Below, in pieces: positions 6,310 to 13,851 of a DNA stretch of 24,613 nucleotides. A program made the position numbers and the translations under genes. Position 1 is the stretch's first letter; the number at the start of each line of letters is the position of its first letter. The notes under the pieces were generated by a model that worked only from the letters and a program-made list of their open reading frames with translations, was not told the DNA's origin and did no database searches. The stretch comes from Chloroflexota bacterium (GTDB taxonomy: Bacteria > Chloroflexota > Anaerolineae > Anaerolineales > Anaerolineaceae): NCBI GenBank assembly GCA_029265085.1, contig JAJUJY010000056.1, positions 1 to 24,613 on the forward strand. Direction: 5' to 3'.

Positions 6310-7581
6310 TTATACCGGATTTTCAAGGGTTGCAATGACCAGCGGTCCGTCCGGTAAAACGGCGACATGGGACCCATACCTTTGAATCAATTCCGAGATG
6401 GTTTGGTTGAGGTTGCGTACAGGGGTTAATAAAGCAGACCGGATTTCATGATCGGTTAAGCCGCCGGAATATAAAAATACATCACAGCGTATCTGAATCA
6501 TTGCCTGAACCTGGGCGTTCCATTGATCTGACGCTGAAAATCCTGGTTGGGCTAGCATTTCCAATAATCGTTTTGGTGAGCCAGCCTGTGCCAACAATTG
6601 GGCATACTGCCCATGAGCGGGTAATCCATCCTCGCAGGCAGCAGCCATGAGGATAGCTCCTCCATCGCGAACAATGTTGTTGGCGGCGCGCATTCCTTTG
6701 GCAGCCTGATACAAGTTTTGATCTAAAGGATAGCCCGAGTTCGTTGATATAACCACGTCAAAAGGCTCTGAGACGGGCTGCATGGAATGGCTGCGGACAA
6801 ATTCTATGCCCGCAGTATGAGCGGCAAGTAAATCTCCGGCAAAGACGCCGGTAATTTGGCGTTCTGTATTCATTGTGACATTTAATAAGAATACAGGTGC
6901 TGCTTTTAATGCCATTTCGCGCATTTCTTCCCAAATGGGATTGCCTTCTGTGATTCCCCAGGTAGCATTTGGGTGCCCAATCATTTCGTAGCTGTGGTTT
7001 GTCTGCACAGATTCACTGCCAGCCAGAGCAGGCAGTACGCCTTTTGGACCGCCAGAGAAGCCGGCAAAGAAATGCGGTTCAATAAACCCGGTGAGGATTT
7101 TTAAGTCTGCCTCCATTAAGATCCGGTTTAACCTCACGGGATGTCCAAAGGAAGTATTGCCTAACGAGACTAAATTTCTGTCATCATTTCCATCATGCTG
7201 CAAACAACGGTAATGATCAATAACATAATCGCCCAACATCGTTCGCAGTTCAGCAAGAGTCTGTGGCCGGTGCGTTCCTAAGGCATTTAGCAGAGTAATA
7301 TCTTCTCGCCGGATTCCCGCAGACTCTAATTCGGATAAGATGACTGGAAGGATTCTTTCATTGGGGGTTGCTCGTGTGATATCACTATGGGCAATAACTA
7401 TTTTATCGCCTGGTTTGACAAGGGCTGTCAAAGCAGGCGATTGAATCGGGTTCCGCAGCGCAGCTCGAATTGCCTCGGATTCATTGGGTAATCCCTGGGC
7501 GTGTTTTGGCCGAATTATTTTTGCGGTGTCAGGAACTTCTATTTCGATTGGTGCACGACCGTATGCAAGTTGAACGATCAT
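6310..7581 (-). CDS. larA: LarA-type nickel-pincer lactate racemase family protein
   Basis: 423 residues, almost exactly the length of characterised LarA. The family interconverts L- and D-lactate, or other 2-hydroxy acids, using a nickel-pincer nucleotide bound to a lysine. The diagnostic residues are all visible: Asp67 and Arg70 (SDITRATP), His104 (GTHRP), His170 (EPHFFAGFSGGPKG), cofactor-attaching Lys180 in that same motif, and His196 (NHSYEM). AGGG lies 7 bases before the ATG. The maturation genes larB, larC and larE are not in the window, so the cofactor must be made from elsewhere. The neighbours are a divergent membrane LuxR/kelch regulator upstream and an unknown lipoprotein downstream. 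Many LarA homologues act on substrates other than lactate, so the substrate is open. Confidence 0.88.
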   Translation of the reverse strand: MIVQLAYGRAPIEIEVPDTAKIIRPKHAQGLPNESEAIRAALRNPIQSPALTALVKPGDKIVIAHSDITRATPNERILPVILSELESAGIRREDITLLNALGTHRPQTLAELRTMLGDYVIDHYRCLQHDGNDDRNLVSLGNTSFGHPVRLNRILMEADLKILTGFIEPHFFAGFSGGPKGVLPALAGSESVQTNHSYEMIGHPNATWGITEGNPIWEEMREMALKAAPVFLLNVTMNTERQITGVFAGDLLAAHTAGIEFVRSHSMQPVSEPFDVVISTNSGYPLDQNLYQAAKGMRAANNIVRDGGAILMAAACEDGLPAHGQYAQLLAQAGSPKRLLEMLAQPGFSASDQWNAQVQAMIQIRCDVFLYSGGLTDHEIRSALLTPVRNLNQTISELIQRYGSHVAVLPDGPLVIATLENPV

Positions 7582-7645
7582 GGTGTTTCCCTTTCATCAA
7601 ATCTAAGATTAAAAACCATTGGCTTACTCAGATTTCTCAACAGTA

Positions 7646-7651
7646 ATTATA
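7646..7651 (-). promoter_or_regulatory. Possible -10 box of the larA-like gene
   Basis: A perfect TATAAT on the minus strand lies about 65 bases before the larA-like ATG. The -35 is poor; TTACTG sits 18 bases upstream. It lies about 75 bases from the divergent -10 of the regulator gene. Confidence 0.4.
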
Positions 7652-7725
7652 CGTCTGTGATGGCCGGAGCAGTAACCAGAGAAAAATCAAGGATGGAATA
7701 ATTTTAGTTTCTCGTGGTTGCGTAT

Positions 7726-7731
7726 TATAAT
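7726..7731 (+). promoter_or_regulatory. -10 box of the LuxR/kelch gene, implying a leaderless message
   Basis: A perfect TATAAT ends 7 bases before the ATG at 7739, so transcription would start at or next to the A of the start codon. No ribosome site precedes the ATG. The -35 region is weak. Confidence 0.5.
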
Positions 7732-7738
7732 AACCAAC

Positions 7739-9085
7739 ATGACCGATGAAAACGGCCTGAGCGAACGCGAATTAGAGATTCTAAAACTGGTTGCAACGGG
7801 GGCAAGCAACAAAGAGATCGCCCAGCAACTGGTTATCAGTCCCAACACCGTAAAAGTCCATTTGCGCAATATTTTTTCCAAGATAGGGGTAGTATCGCGC
7901 ACTGAGGCCACGCTTTATGCGCTACGGATTGGATTGATTAGCGCGCCTCAAGTCGATAGACCCGTGCCGCAGGAAATTGACCAATCAGAAAACAAAGAGA
8001 GCTTACCGCCTCCGGTTGATCAGCCTGAAAGGCCATTTGCGGAAAATCAATTTCCCCGATCCAGAATAACTATTCTTCGGATTGGTTTGGCATTGCTTTT
8101 TGTTATTGTGTTGGTTTTGTCTGTTGTGGTATGGAATGACCGTATTCAAAGTGTGGAAATAGCCCAACCAACCCCCTCATTAAATATATCGCGTTGGCAA
8201 ATCGGTGAACCTTTTCCGAGCAATGTTTCTGGCATGGCTGCCGAACGCTACGAAACCCGGATTTATCTGATTGGGGGTGCAGGCGTGGATGGGCCGAGCA
8301 GTGAGGTGTGGTCGTTTTCTTCAACTGAGACAAAATGGCAAACCCATGCGTCTAAACCTACACCCGTTATGGAGATTCACGCTGCTCTATTGGGTGAAAA
8401 AATCTATATTCCAGGTGGTTTGCAGTCGAATGGAAAACCTACGGATGTTTTAGAAGTTTACGATCCCCGAGATGATACCTGGACCAGGGCAGCAAATTTG
8501 CCAATTCCCCTCAGTGGCTACGCACAAGCGGCGTTTGAAGGTCGTTTATATTTATTTGGCGGATGGGATGGCGTACAAATCCGGAATTCTGTGCTAATGT
8601 ATGATCCGCTGACGGATCAGTGGGAACAAAGAGAAGCGATGCCAACTGCCTTGCAATCAGCCGGTGCAGCAGTTTTGGGAAATAAAATATTTTTATTTGG
8701 TGGAAAGGATAAAGCTGGCCCTCTCACCAATACATGGATCTATTATCCGAACCGAGAGGCAGAGAAGGAAAACCCCTGGGAGGCCGGTTTGGCACTTCCA
8801 CAGGCACGCTATAGCATGGGGATTACCGCAATGGTGGATGCAGTTTACCTGATGGGCGGGATGGGAAAATCAGATGAAACGCTGCCCTCCCTGCGGTTTG
8901 TACCGCAACAAAATGTATATCAGGAAATTGATCCACCGATTCAGCAGTTTCATGGTGAAATAACCCTTGTTCCGCTGGATACACAAATCCATGTGTTTGG
9001 CGGAATTGAAAATACATCACTGACAACGGGTCACCAAATCTATCAGGCGATTTATACAGTAGCGATTCCCGCGATCAGCCGGTAA
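7739..9085 (+). CDS. Membrane-anchored LuxR-type HTH regulator with extracytoplasmic kelch propeller
   Basis: 448 residues in three parts. Residues 7-65 are a GerE/LuxR DNA-binding domain (LSERELEILKLVATGASNKE, then SPNTVKVHLRNIFSKIGV) with no receiver domain before it. Residues about 110-132 form one transmembrane helix (IGLALLFVIVLVLSVVVW). The rest, after a proline-rich stretch, has about six kelch motifs with recurring GG pairs and a later Trp or aromatic residue (YLIGGAG, YIPGGLQ, YLFGGWD, FLFGGKD, YLMGGMG, HVFGGIE), predicting a beta propeller outside the cell. The layout suggests a one-component system: the propeller senses a ligand or wall polymer, and the tethered HTH acts on DNA. 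Targets are unknown; the divergent larA-like gene is the nearest candidate. The ATG at 7739 is preferred over an in-frame TTG at 7718, which would overlap the -10 box. Confidence 0.85.
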   Translation: MTDENGLSERELEILKLVATGASNKEIAQQLVISPNTVKVHLRNIFSKIGVVSRTEATLYALRIGLISAPQVDRPVPQEIDQSENKESLPPPVDQPERPFAENQFPRSRITILRIGLALLFVIVLVLSVVVWNDRIQSVEIAQPTPSLNISRWQIGEPFPSNVSGMAAERYETRIYLIGGAGVDGPSSEVWSFSSTETKWQTHASKPTPVMEIHAALLGEKIYIPGGLQSNGKPTDVLEVYDPRDDTWTRAANLPIPLSGYAQAAFEGRLYLFGGWDGVQIRNSVLMYDPLTDQWEQREAMPTALQSAGAAVLGNKIFLFGGKDKAGPLTNTWIYYPNREAEKENPWEAGLALPQARYSMGITAMVDAVYLMGGMGKSDETLPSLRFVPQQNVYQEIDPPIQQFHGEITLVPLDTQIHVFGGIENTSLTTGHQIYQAIYTVAIPAISR

Positions 9086-9097
9086 GGATTGCGTAAC

Positions 9098-9871
9098 TCA
9101 TTTATTGCGGTCTGATAACCACCGCAAAAATCCAAAAACCAGTAAAACTACAACAATCAAAATAACGGTAACAGGTTGGGCTGCTTTTAACCCAAACCCT
9201 GCGAACCGCTCATATATCAAAACCGGAATGATTGTGGGGTGGTAAGCCAAAATGACCACCGCACCAAATTCAGAAATACCCCGCGCCCACATCATCAGAG
9301 CGCCGCTGAGAATCCCACGCCAGGCTTGCGGTAACGTGATTTGAAAAAATGCCTGCCAGGAGGTTGCCCCGTCCAGGAGAGCCATGCGCTCAATTTCAAC
9401 ATCTACCATTAAAAATGCTTCACGTGCTGCGTTGATTAGAAATGGCAGGCTGACAAATAACATTCCTACGACAATCCCGGAGAAATTATCGGTAAAATAA
9501 ATCCCATAAGGCGCAAACCAGCGTCCAAAGATGCCTTGCCGGCCAAAGACCATTAATAAAGCAATTCCTGCGGCGGTATGTGGAAGAATCACAGGAAGAT
9601 CGATTAATGCTTCAATTACTCGTTTCCCTGGAAAACTGAGCCGGGCTAAAATATAGGCTAGTGGAAGCCCAGTGAATCCCCCAATCAATGTGGCTGCTGC
9701 GCCGCTCAAAAAAGTTATTCGGATGGAATTAACCACCTCTTCGTCTAAAGCTGTCTTGTGCAATGCATCTGGGGTGGTTGATATGATTGTGCTGAATACT
9801 GGCAGCAAGATAAACAGGATTACCCCAAAGGCTGCTACATAAAATATAAAAGGGATCGATCGGCGGTTCAT
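9098..9871 (-). CDS. wtpB: Tungstate/molybdate ABC transporter permease (WtpB/ModB-like)
   Basis: 257 residues with about six hydrophobic spans, the usual size for a molybdate- or tungstate-type permease. The EAA-like loop that contacts the ATPase is present at about 165-185 (ERMALLDGATSWQAFFQITL), followed by LPQAWRGILSGALMMWARGI and SEFGAV, typical of the ModB/WtpB/TupB group. The binding protein encoded just upstream points to the Wtp type. The start overlaps the wtpA stop by four bases (ATGA), so translation is coupled. The expected next gene, an ATPase, is missing: the permease gene is the last of the unit and faces the convergent kelch gene across 12 bases. The ATPase must come from elsewhere in the genome. 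Confidence 0.88.
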   Translation of the reverse strand: MNRRSIPFIFYVAAFGVILFILLPVFSTIISTTPDALHKTALDEEVVNSIRITFLSGAAATLIGGFTGLPLAYILARLSFPGKRVIEALIDLPVILPHTAAGIALLMVFGRQGIFGRWFAPYGIYFTDNFSGIVVGMLFVSLPFLINAAREAFLMVDVEIERMALLDGATSWQAFFQITLPQAWRGILSGALMMWARGISEFGAVVILAYHPTIIPVLIYERFAGFGLKAAQPVTVILIVVVLLVFGFLRWLSDRNK

Positions 9872-10931
9872 TGGGTGGTGATCGTTAAGGTCTTCAAAAT
9901 ATCGGGTAAGTTGTTAAACCCATCGGCTGCAGGCTGATTATATAGCGGGTGGTGATTTGCAAGCATGATTTCTCGCCCTTGCGGACTTAATATAAAGGCA
10001 ATAAATTGCGCTGCTTCTTTTGGGTGAGGGGAGTTACTGGGTATGGTGATCCCATACGTAATTTGATCCCCCATGAAAACAGGCTTTACAGCCAGGAATC
10101 GTTGAAAATCTAATTTGACCGTAGCTCGCCGATAAGAATCGATCTGTTCACTACTTCCCAAATTGAGCGTATCTGGAAGTTCAACCATTCCAAGATTATG
10201 TTGTTGAATAACGCTTTCATATTCAAAGGCGTAGTCCAAATCGCCGGATTCAAGTAACGCGATTAGTTGTACGCTGGATCCGCGAACCACAATATGCGAT
10301 CCTTCTTTCGTTTCCAATATTTCAGGGATATGAATAACATCGATGTTGTTTTCTGATTCCACCAGCACCGGGTACTTAAATTGCTCACCGTACAGGTTGA
10401 AGAAGGCAGCGGGTTTCGCGTAGTCAATAGAGGCCAGGTCCACAATCATCATTTGGCGGTAGCCGAGAGCATCAAACCTGGGATCAGATAATCCCGATCG
10501 TACATCTGGCCGAGTGATGACTTCTAACCAGTTTTCAGAATTGATTTCGTCTTTATATTTACTTTTTTCGGAATAGGCAATACCGATTTGATTTGTGGCT
10601 AACTTGATATACCAGTCTGCATACGGCAGACCTGTGTTTGGATCGTTGGTGCTGTACATGAGCATTGGAATCAGGTTCGCATCCGCTGTGGCGACAATGT
10701 CGATTTCTTTGTGAATATCGGTCACGTGACGGATTACCTGGATTGAACCGTGGCACTCGTTTTGTACATCAATGGAAGGATATTTCTCTTCAAATGCTTT
10801 TTCTAAATCATCAAAGGGCTTGATTAGACTTCCTGCACAAAAAAAATAATCAGGGGAGTTTTTTCTTTTGGGGTACAACCTGTTAACAAATTGGCAATTA
10901 AGACCAGTGATAATAATAATCTTTTTTTCAT
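9868..10931 (-). CDS. wtpA: Tungstate/molybdate-binding lipoprotein WtpA, frame broken at a T8 run
   Basis: The substrate-binding partner of the permease, held outside the membrane. The ATG at 10931 has AAGGA 6 bases upstream and opens a good lipoprotein signal peptide (MKKRLLLSLVLIANLLTGC, Cys19). That frame reads on to TPLIIFF and then hits a stop after a run of eight T (minus strand; plus-strand A8 at 10839-10846). The rest of WtpA lies in another frame, beginning CAGSLIKPFDDLEKAF and continuing without a break to the stop at 9868, with typical stretches such as YADWYIKLATNQIGIAYSEK and SDPRFDALGYR. Adding one T or removing two would join the frames. It may be a sequencing error, a phase-variable tract, transcript slippage, or a true mutation. 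The downstream reading frame alone has only a TTG start and no signal peptide, which is unlikely to be the native product. Confidence 0.85.
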
Positions 10932-10949
10932 TCAGATTCCTTAAATGGC

Positions 10950-10982
10950 GAGGTGGCTGGTTTTGTTAAACCAAGCCACCTC
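10950..10982 (-). promoter_or_regulatory. Intercistronic hairpin upstream of wtpA
   Basis: Nine paired bases (GAGGTGGCT, 10950-10958, with AGCCACCTC, 10974-10982) continue into a further five-pair inner stem (GGTTT/AAACC) with one bulged A and a TGTT loop. It lies between the triple-domain lipoprotein gene and wtpA. In the direction of transcription it is followed by CGCCATTTAAGGA, with no T run, so it may protect or attenuate the message rather than end it. A short T-rich tail (TTTTCC) is present only on the plus-strand side. Confidence 0.65.
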
Positions 10983-10999
10983 TTTTCCCTCAATCAGGA

Positions 11000-12451
11000 T
11001 TATTTCACTTCGATGCTAACTACCTGTTTGACCCAGGCATTGCTAGGGAACCCAGGCATTACGCTGTGTAAATTTCCACCATCGCCAAGGTTAAGCATGC
11101 ATTCAGGGCACTTGGCAACTTCTTCAAGGCTGACTTCGGCGGAAAAACCATCGCTTGCAGTTAATATGAGGGTCTTTGCGTCTGGTTTTAATCCAACCAG
11201 ATCAAATAAGGTTTTCAACAGAACGCCTTCATAATCCTGTTTCCCTTTTTTGGGATGTTCTGCGGTCACTTTCACCTGATCTAGAGCTTTTAAATCTTCC
11301 AATGACCAGGCTTTTGGGGTATCTACTAAGCCAAATATATTTAATAAAGCATTTGGATCTACTGGACCTGTTGAGGATACTATTTCTTTTGTCGGTTCAG
11401 CAGTGGGTTCAACAACGGCTTTTTCGTCCAGGCGTAAAACAATTTTGGCAATTCCACCAACCATCTCTTTTTTGGATAAACCCGGCCCAACGAGCTTTAG
11501 AGGGAAGTCTTTATCGGTTAAAGGATTTCCATTAACCGCGTTTGCAACCACGATATCGGGATTGTTGATCATCGCGCTGTCCAGTGTAATGGTGTATCCG
11601 TCTGAAGCAACGATGTCAATCGCGTATCCAGCCTCGGCTAGATCACGATTAAACGCACCGGTATCGTGTTTAAGTTCATCGTCAATTCGCCCGACGAGAA
11701 TAAATAATGGGGTACCGCTCCATACCTGAGCTTTATCATCCGTGAAGGTGGACGGATGGCATTTGCCAGTTGAACAAGATTCAAACGAACCTCGATCGAT
11801 TTCGTCGGTAATTGCACCTTCCAGCTGTAAATTCCATTCAGCGGCCAGAGGTTTTATTGACACTTTTGCTACCCATTTTATCGACCAGTGGCCGTCGGTT
11901 ACCTGGCTTGGATCGTCATTAATTACTACCAGGCGAAGATTCCCTTCTTCGTCGGTATTCAACGCCTGGCCATTTTTTTCATAGGCGATTAAGACCTGTA
12001 ATTTACCAGGCTCTTTTACCTCGTCGCCTGTACCAGGGTCATAAGCAATGAATTCGCCATTGGCAATCTGGTTCGGTGAGAAGGTCATGGCATAACCATC
12101 TTTGGCTTCAATTTGCACAGCCATGGTTTCATCAAGCCCGCCAACCTGATTCAGTAAATCAGTAAGCAAAACACCTTTATAAAGTTCAGGGGGAACAATG
12201 CGGCCGGTACTAGTTTTAATGCCAGCCATACCTTCTGTAGCGGTTAATTCTTTTAACTGCGTCATCGTTAAGGATTTTGAGCCATCTTTCCCGGCGATCT
12301 CTAAAACGACTTCCCCGTCATCGGCCGCGACAGTAGGGGCAGCGGTTGGTTCAGAAACCGCTGCGGAGGTGCTAGTCGCTGCAGGCTGGCAGGCGGCCAG
12401 AAGCAGGACAATTAAAATAAGTATTGAAATTGGGATGATTGTCTTGCGCAT
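11000..12451 (-). CDS. Lipoprotein with three tandem sulfite-oxidase/molybdopterin-fold domains
   Basis: 483 residues. The signal peptide ends in the lipobox LAAC (Cys21), followed by a Ser/Ala/Thr/Pro-rich linker. Three copies of the SUOX-type (molybdopterin-dependent oxidoreductase) fold follow at about 50-205, 206-345 and 365-483. Each shows the pattern of an aromatic residue plus G at the start of a 'GxxLxxL' helix and then an A/S-x-DGY/F step (EAKDGYAMTF, VASDGYTITL, TASDGFSAEV). The first copy has the full core, ending GNLRLVVINDDP and HWSIKWVAKVSI. Domain 2 has Cys226 and Cys231 (ESCSTGKCHPS) near where catalytic members carry the metal-ligand cysteine; domain 3 has Cys448/Cys451 (CPEC). 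It is the first gene of the unit with wtpA and wtpB, suggesting a role in molybdenum/tungsten or pterin biology outside the cell. GGAG lies 10 bases before the ATG; an ATG at 12469 lacks a site. Confidence 0.78.
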   Translation of the reverse strand: MRKTIIPISILILIVLLLAACQPAATSTSAAVSEPTAAPTVAADDGEVVLEIAGKDGSKSLTMTQLKELTATEGMAGIKTSTGRIVPPELYKGVLLTDLLNQVGGLDETMAVQIEAKDGYAMTFSPNQIANGEFIAYDPGTGDEVKEPGKLQVLIAYEKNGQALNTDEEGNLRLVVINDDPSQVTDGHWSIKWVAKVSIKPLAAEWNLQLEGAITDEIDRGSFESCSTGKCHPSTFTDDKAQVWSGTPLFILVGRIDDELKHDTGAFNRDLAEAGYAIDIVASDGYTITLDSAMINNPDIVVANAVNGNPLTDKDFPLKLVGPGLSKKEMVGGIAKIVLRLDEKAVVEPTAEPTKEIVSSTGPVDPNALLNIFGLVDTPKAWSLEDLKALDQVKVTAEHPKKGKQDYEGVLLKTLFDLVGLKPDAKTLILTASDGFSAEVSLEEVAKCPECMLNLGDGGNLHSVMPGFPSNAWVKQVVSIEVK

Positions 12452-12478
12452 CAGGGTTTTTCTCCTCATCTAAAAAGC

Positions 12479-12516
12479 AACTGTATGATTGTATGGATAC
12501 AGTTATTCATTGACAA
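12479..12516 (-). promoter_or_regulatory. Promoter with overlapping palindromic operator for the Wtp unit
   Basis: On the minus strand TTGTCA (12511-12516) and TACAAT (12488-12493) are exactly 17 bases apart, each one mismatch from consensus. A perfect inverted repeat, AACTGTAT-N10-ATACAGTT (12479-12504), is centred on the -10 box. This is the classic layout of a repressor operator. Transcription would start near 12481, leaving a leader of about 30 bases. Confidence 0.78.
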
Positions 12517-12571
12517 GTCTAACTCTTTTTAAATTATGTGTCAAGAAAAGTTCCGGAGTAAAACCATAAAG

Positions 12572-12605
12572 AAAAAAAAGAGAGCTTGCGGTATCCGAAG
12601 CTCTC
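12572..12605 (-). terminator. Rho-independent terminator of fprA
   Basis: On the minus strand GAGAGCTT pairs with AAGCTCTC (12598-12605 and 12580-12587), extended by CGG/CCG around a TAT-type loop with one bulged base, and is followed by eight T (12572-12579). Confidence 0.9.
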
Positions 12606-12628
12606 GATGCGATGATTTTTCCCCTTGT

Positions 12629-13828
12629 TTATCCGGCTTTAAGTAGCCGGGCAAAATTTTCGCCAAATTCGCGGCCTTTTTCAAGTTCATGCATTCGTGG
12701 AAATCCTGAATAATCGTAACTGGCGGCTAAATTCCAACGCAGTCCTTCTGCGAGCGTTTCCATTTGCCTGCGCGCACCACCGCCCCAGGTGTAACTACCA
12801 AAATACCCTGCGGTTTTTCCATGAACATGCTTTTGACCAGCCAGATCTAAAAATTGGCGAATGGAAGGGAATAATCCACCTTCATAAGTCGGGGAGGCGA
12901 TTAAAACACCCCGTTGTGTCCAAAGCCAGGGCAAAATATAGCTTGCGTGCGTAAAGCTAACCTCAAACACTTTAATGGGCAACCCTTCACTGGCCACACC
13001 CTGAGCAACCGCTTCAACCATCCGTCCAGTACTGCCATACATTGAGCCAAATATTAAAGTGACACCCATCTGTCCGGGATTTGTAGCATAGTCTGCCCAT
13101 TCCCGGAATAGATTAATAATTTGCTGGGGATCCTTGCGCCAAACTAAACCATGGGATGGGGCAACAATGGAAACCGGAGTACCAGATAATTTCTCAACGG
13201 CTTTTATTACCGGTTTACTTACGGTTGCTACGATATTGGTGTAGTAACGTAAAGATTCCTGGATAAATTCATCTAAATTTGGTACTTGATCGGAGAAGAT
13301 GGTTCCGGGTAAAGCGCCATACCCACCGAAACCATCGCATGAGAACAAAATTTGATGATTGATCTCGTATGTCATCATGGTTTCAGGCCAATGAACAAAT
13401 GGGGTGTATACAAACCGTAATTTGTGTTGACCGGCATCCAGCTCTTCTCCGTCTTTAACCGTTTGAACTGCTTCATGAACATCAAAATATTCGGCGAGCA
13501 TACCTCGGGCTTTTTCGCTGGTTAATATTTTTACCTGGGGAGCTACCTGTAATAGAGATTGAAGTCCAGAGGAATGATCTGCTTCCATATGGTTGATCAC
13601 CACATAATCCAACTTGCTTAGATCAATTAATGAGCGCAATTTTTCCAGGTATTCATCAGCGAAATTTTCATTTACGAGGTCGATGAGAATGTTTTTCTCA
13701 TCTCGGATTAAATACGAATTATACGAAACCCCTTCTTTTTCAATCGGCCAAAGACCTTCAAACAATACGGTTTTGCGGTCATTTACACCGACCCAATAAA
13801 TTTCTGGAGCGATCTTAATTGGTAACAT
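12629..13828 (-). CDS. fprA: Flavo-diiron protein (FprA, A-type flavoprotein)
   Basis: 399 residues. The enzyme reduces O2 to water and/or NO to N2O in the cytosol of anaerobes, usually with electrons from rubredoxin or F420H2. The N-terminal metallo-beta-lactamase-like part carries the full diiron set: His80-x-Glu82-x-Asp84-His85 (HMEADHSSG), His146 (FVHWPE), Asp165 (SCDGFGG) and His226 (SHGLVW). The C-terminal flavodoxin domain begins about residue 255 with the FMN phosphate loop GSMYGSTGRM at about 261-270. No rubredoxin or flavin reductase domain follows, so it is the two-domain class A type, and no separate rubredoxin gene is visible. The ATG at 13828 has AGGAG 8 bases upstream; the longer frame starts at a TTG. 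It ends at a strong terminator. Confidence 0.93.
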   Translation of the reverse strand: MLPIKIAPEIYWVGVNDRKTVLFEGLWPIEKEGVSYNSYLIRDEKNILIDLVNENFADEYLEKLRSLIDLSKLDYVVINHMEADHSSGLQSLLQVAPQVKILTSEKARGMLAEYFDVHEAVQTVKDGEELDAGQHKLRFVYTPFVHWPETMMTYEINHQILFSCDGFGGYGALPGTIFSDQVPNLDEFIQESLRYYTNIVATVSKPVIKAVEKLSGTPVSIVAPSHGLVWRKDPQQIINLFREWADYATNPGQMGVTLIFGSMYGSTGRMVEAVAQGVASEGLPIKVFEVSFTHASYILPWLWTQRGVLIASPTYEGGLFPSIRQFLDLAGQKHVHGKTAGYFGSYTWGGGARRQMETLAEGLRWNLAASYDYSGFPRMHELEKGREFGENFARLLKAG

Positions 13829-13851
13829 TGCATGCTCTCCTGGCAATAAAT

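Noticed and set aside
6261..6377. N-terminal extension of the lipoprotein gene into the larA-like gene
   Set aside because: The ATG at 6260 has GGAGG at ideal spacing and opens the signal peptide; the extension overlaps the next gene.
9098..9150. Inverted repeat TTGCGGT...ACCGCAA as a terminator between the kelch and permease genes
   Set aside because: It lies within the permease coding end, and no T run follows on either strand.
11176..11729. Plus-strand open frames of about 110 to 120 residues
   Set aside because: Shadows of the lipoprotein gene on the other strand; no ribosome site or recognisable domain.
12452..12510. A Moco/Tuco riboswitch in front of the Wtp unit
   Set aside because: The predicted leader is only about 30 bases, too short for a molybdenum-cofactor riboswitch.
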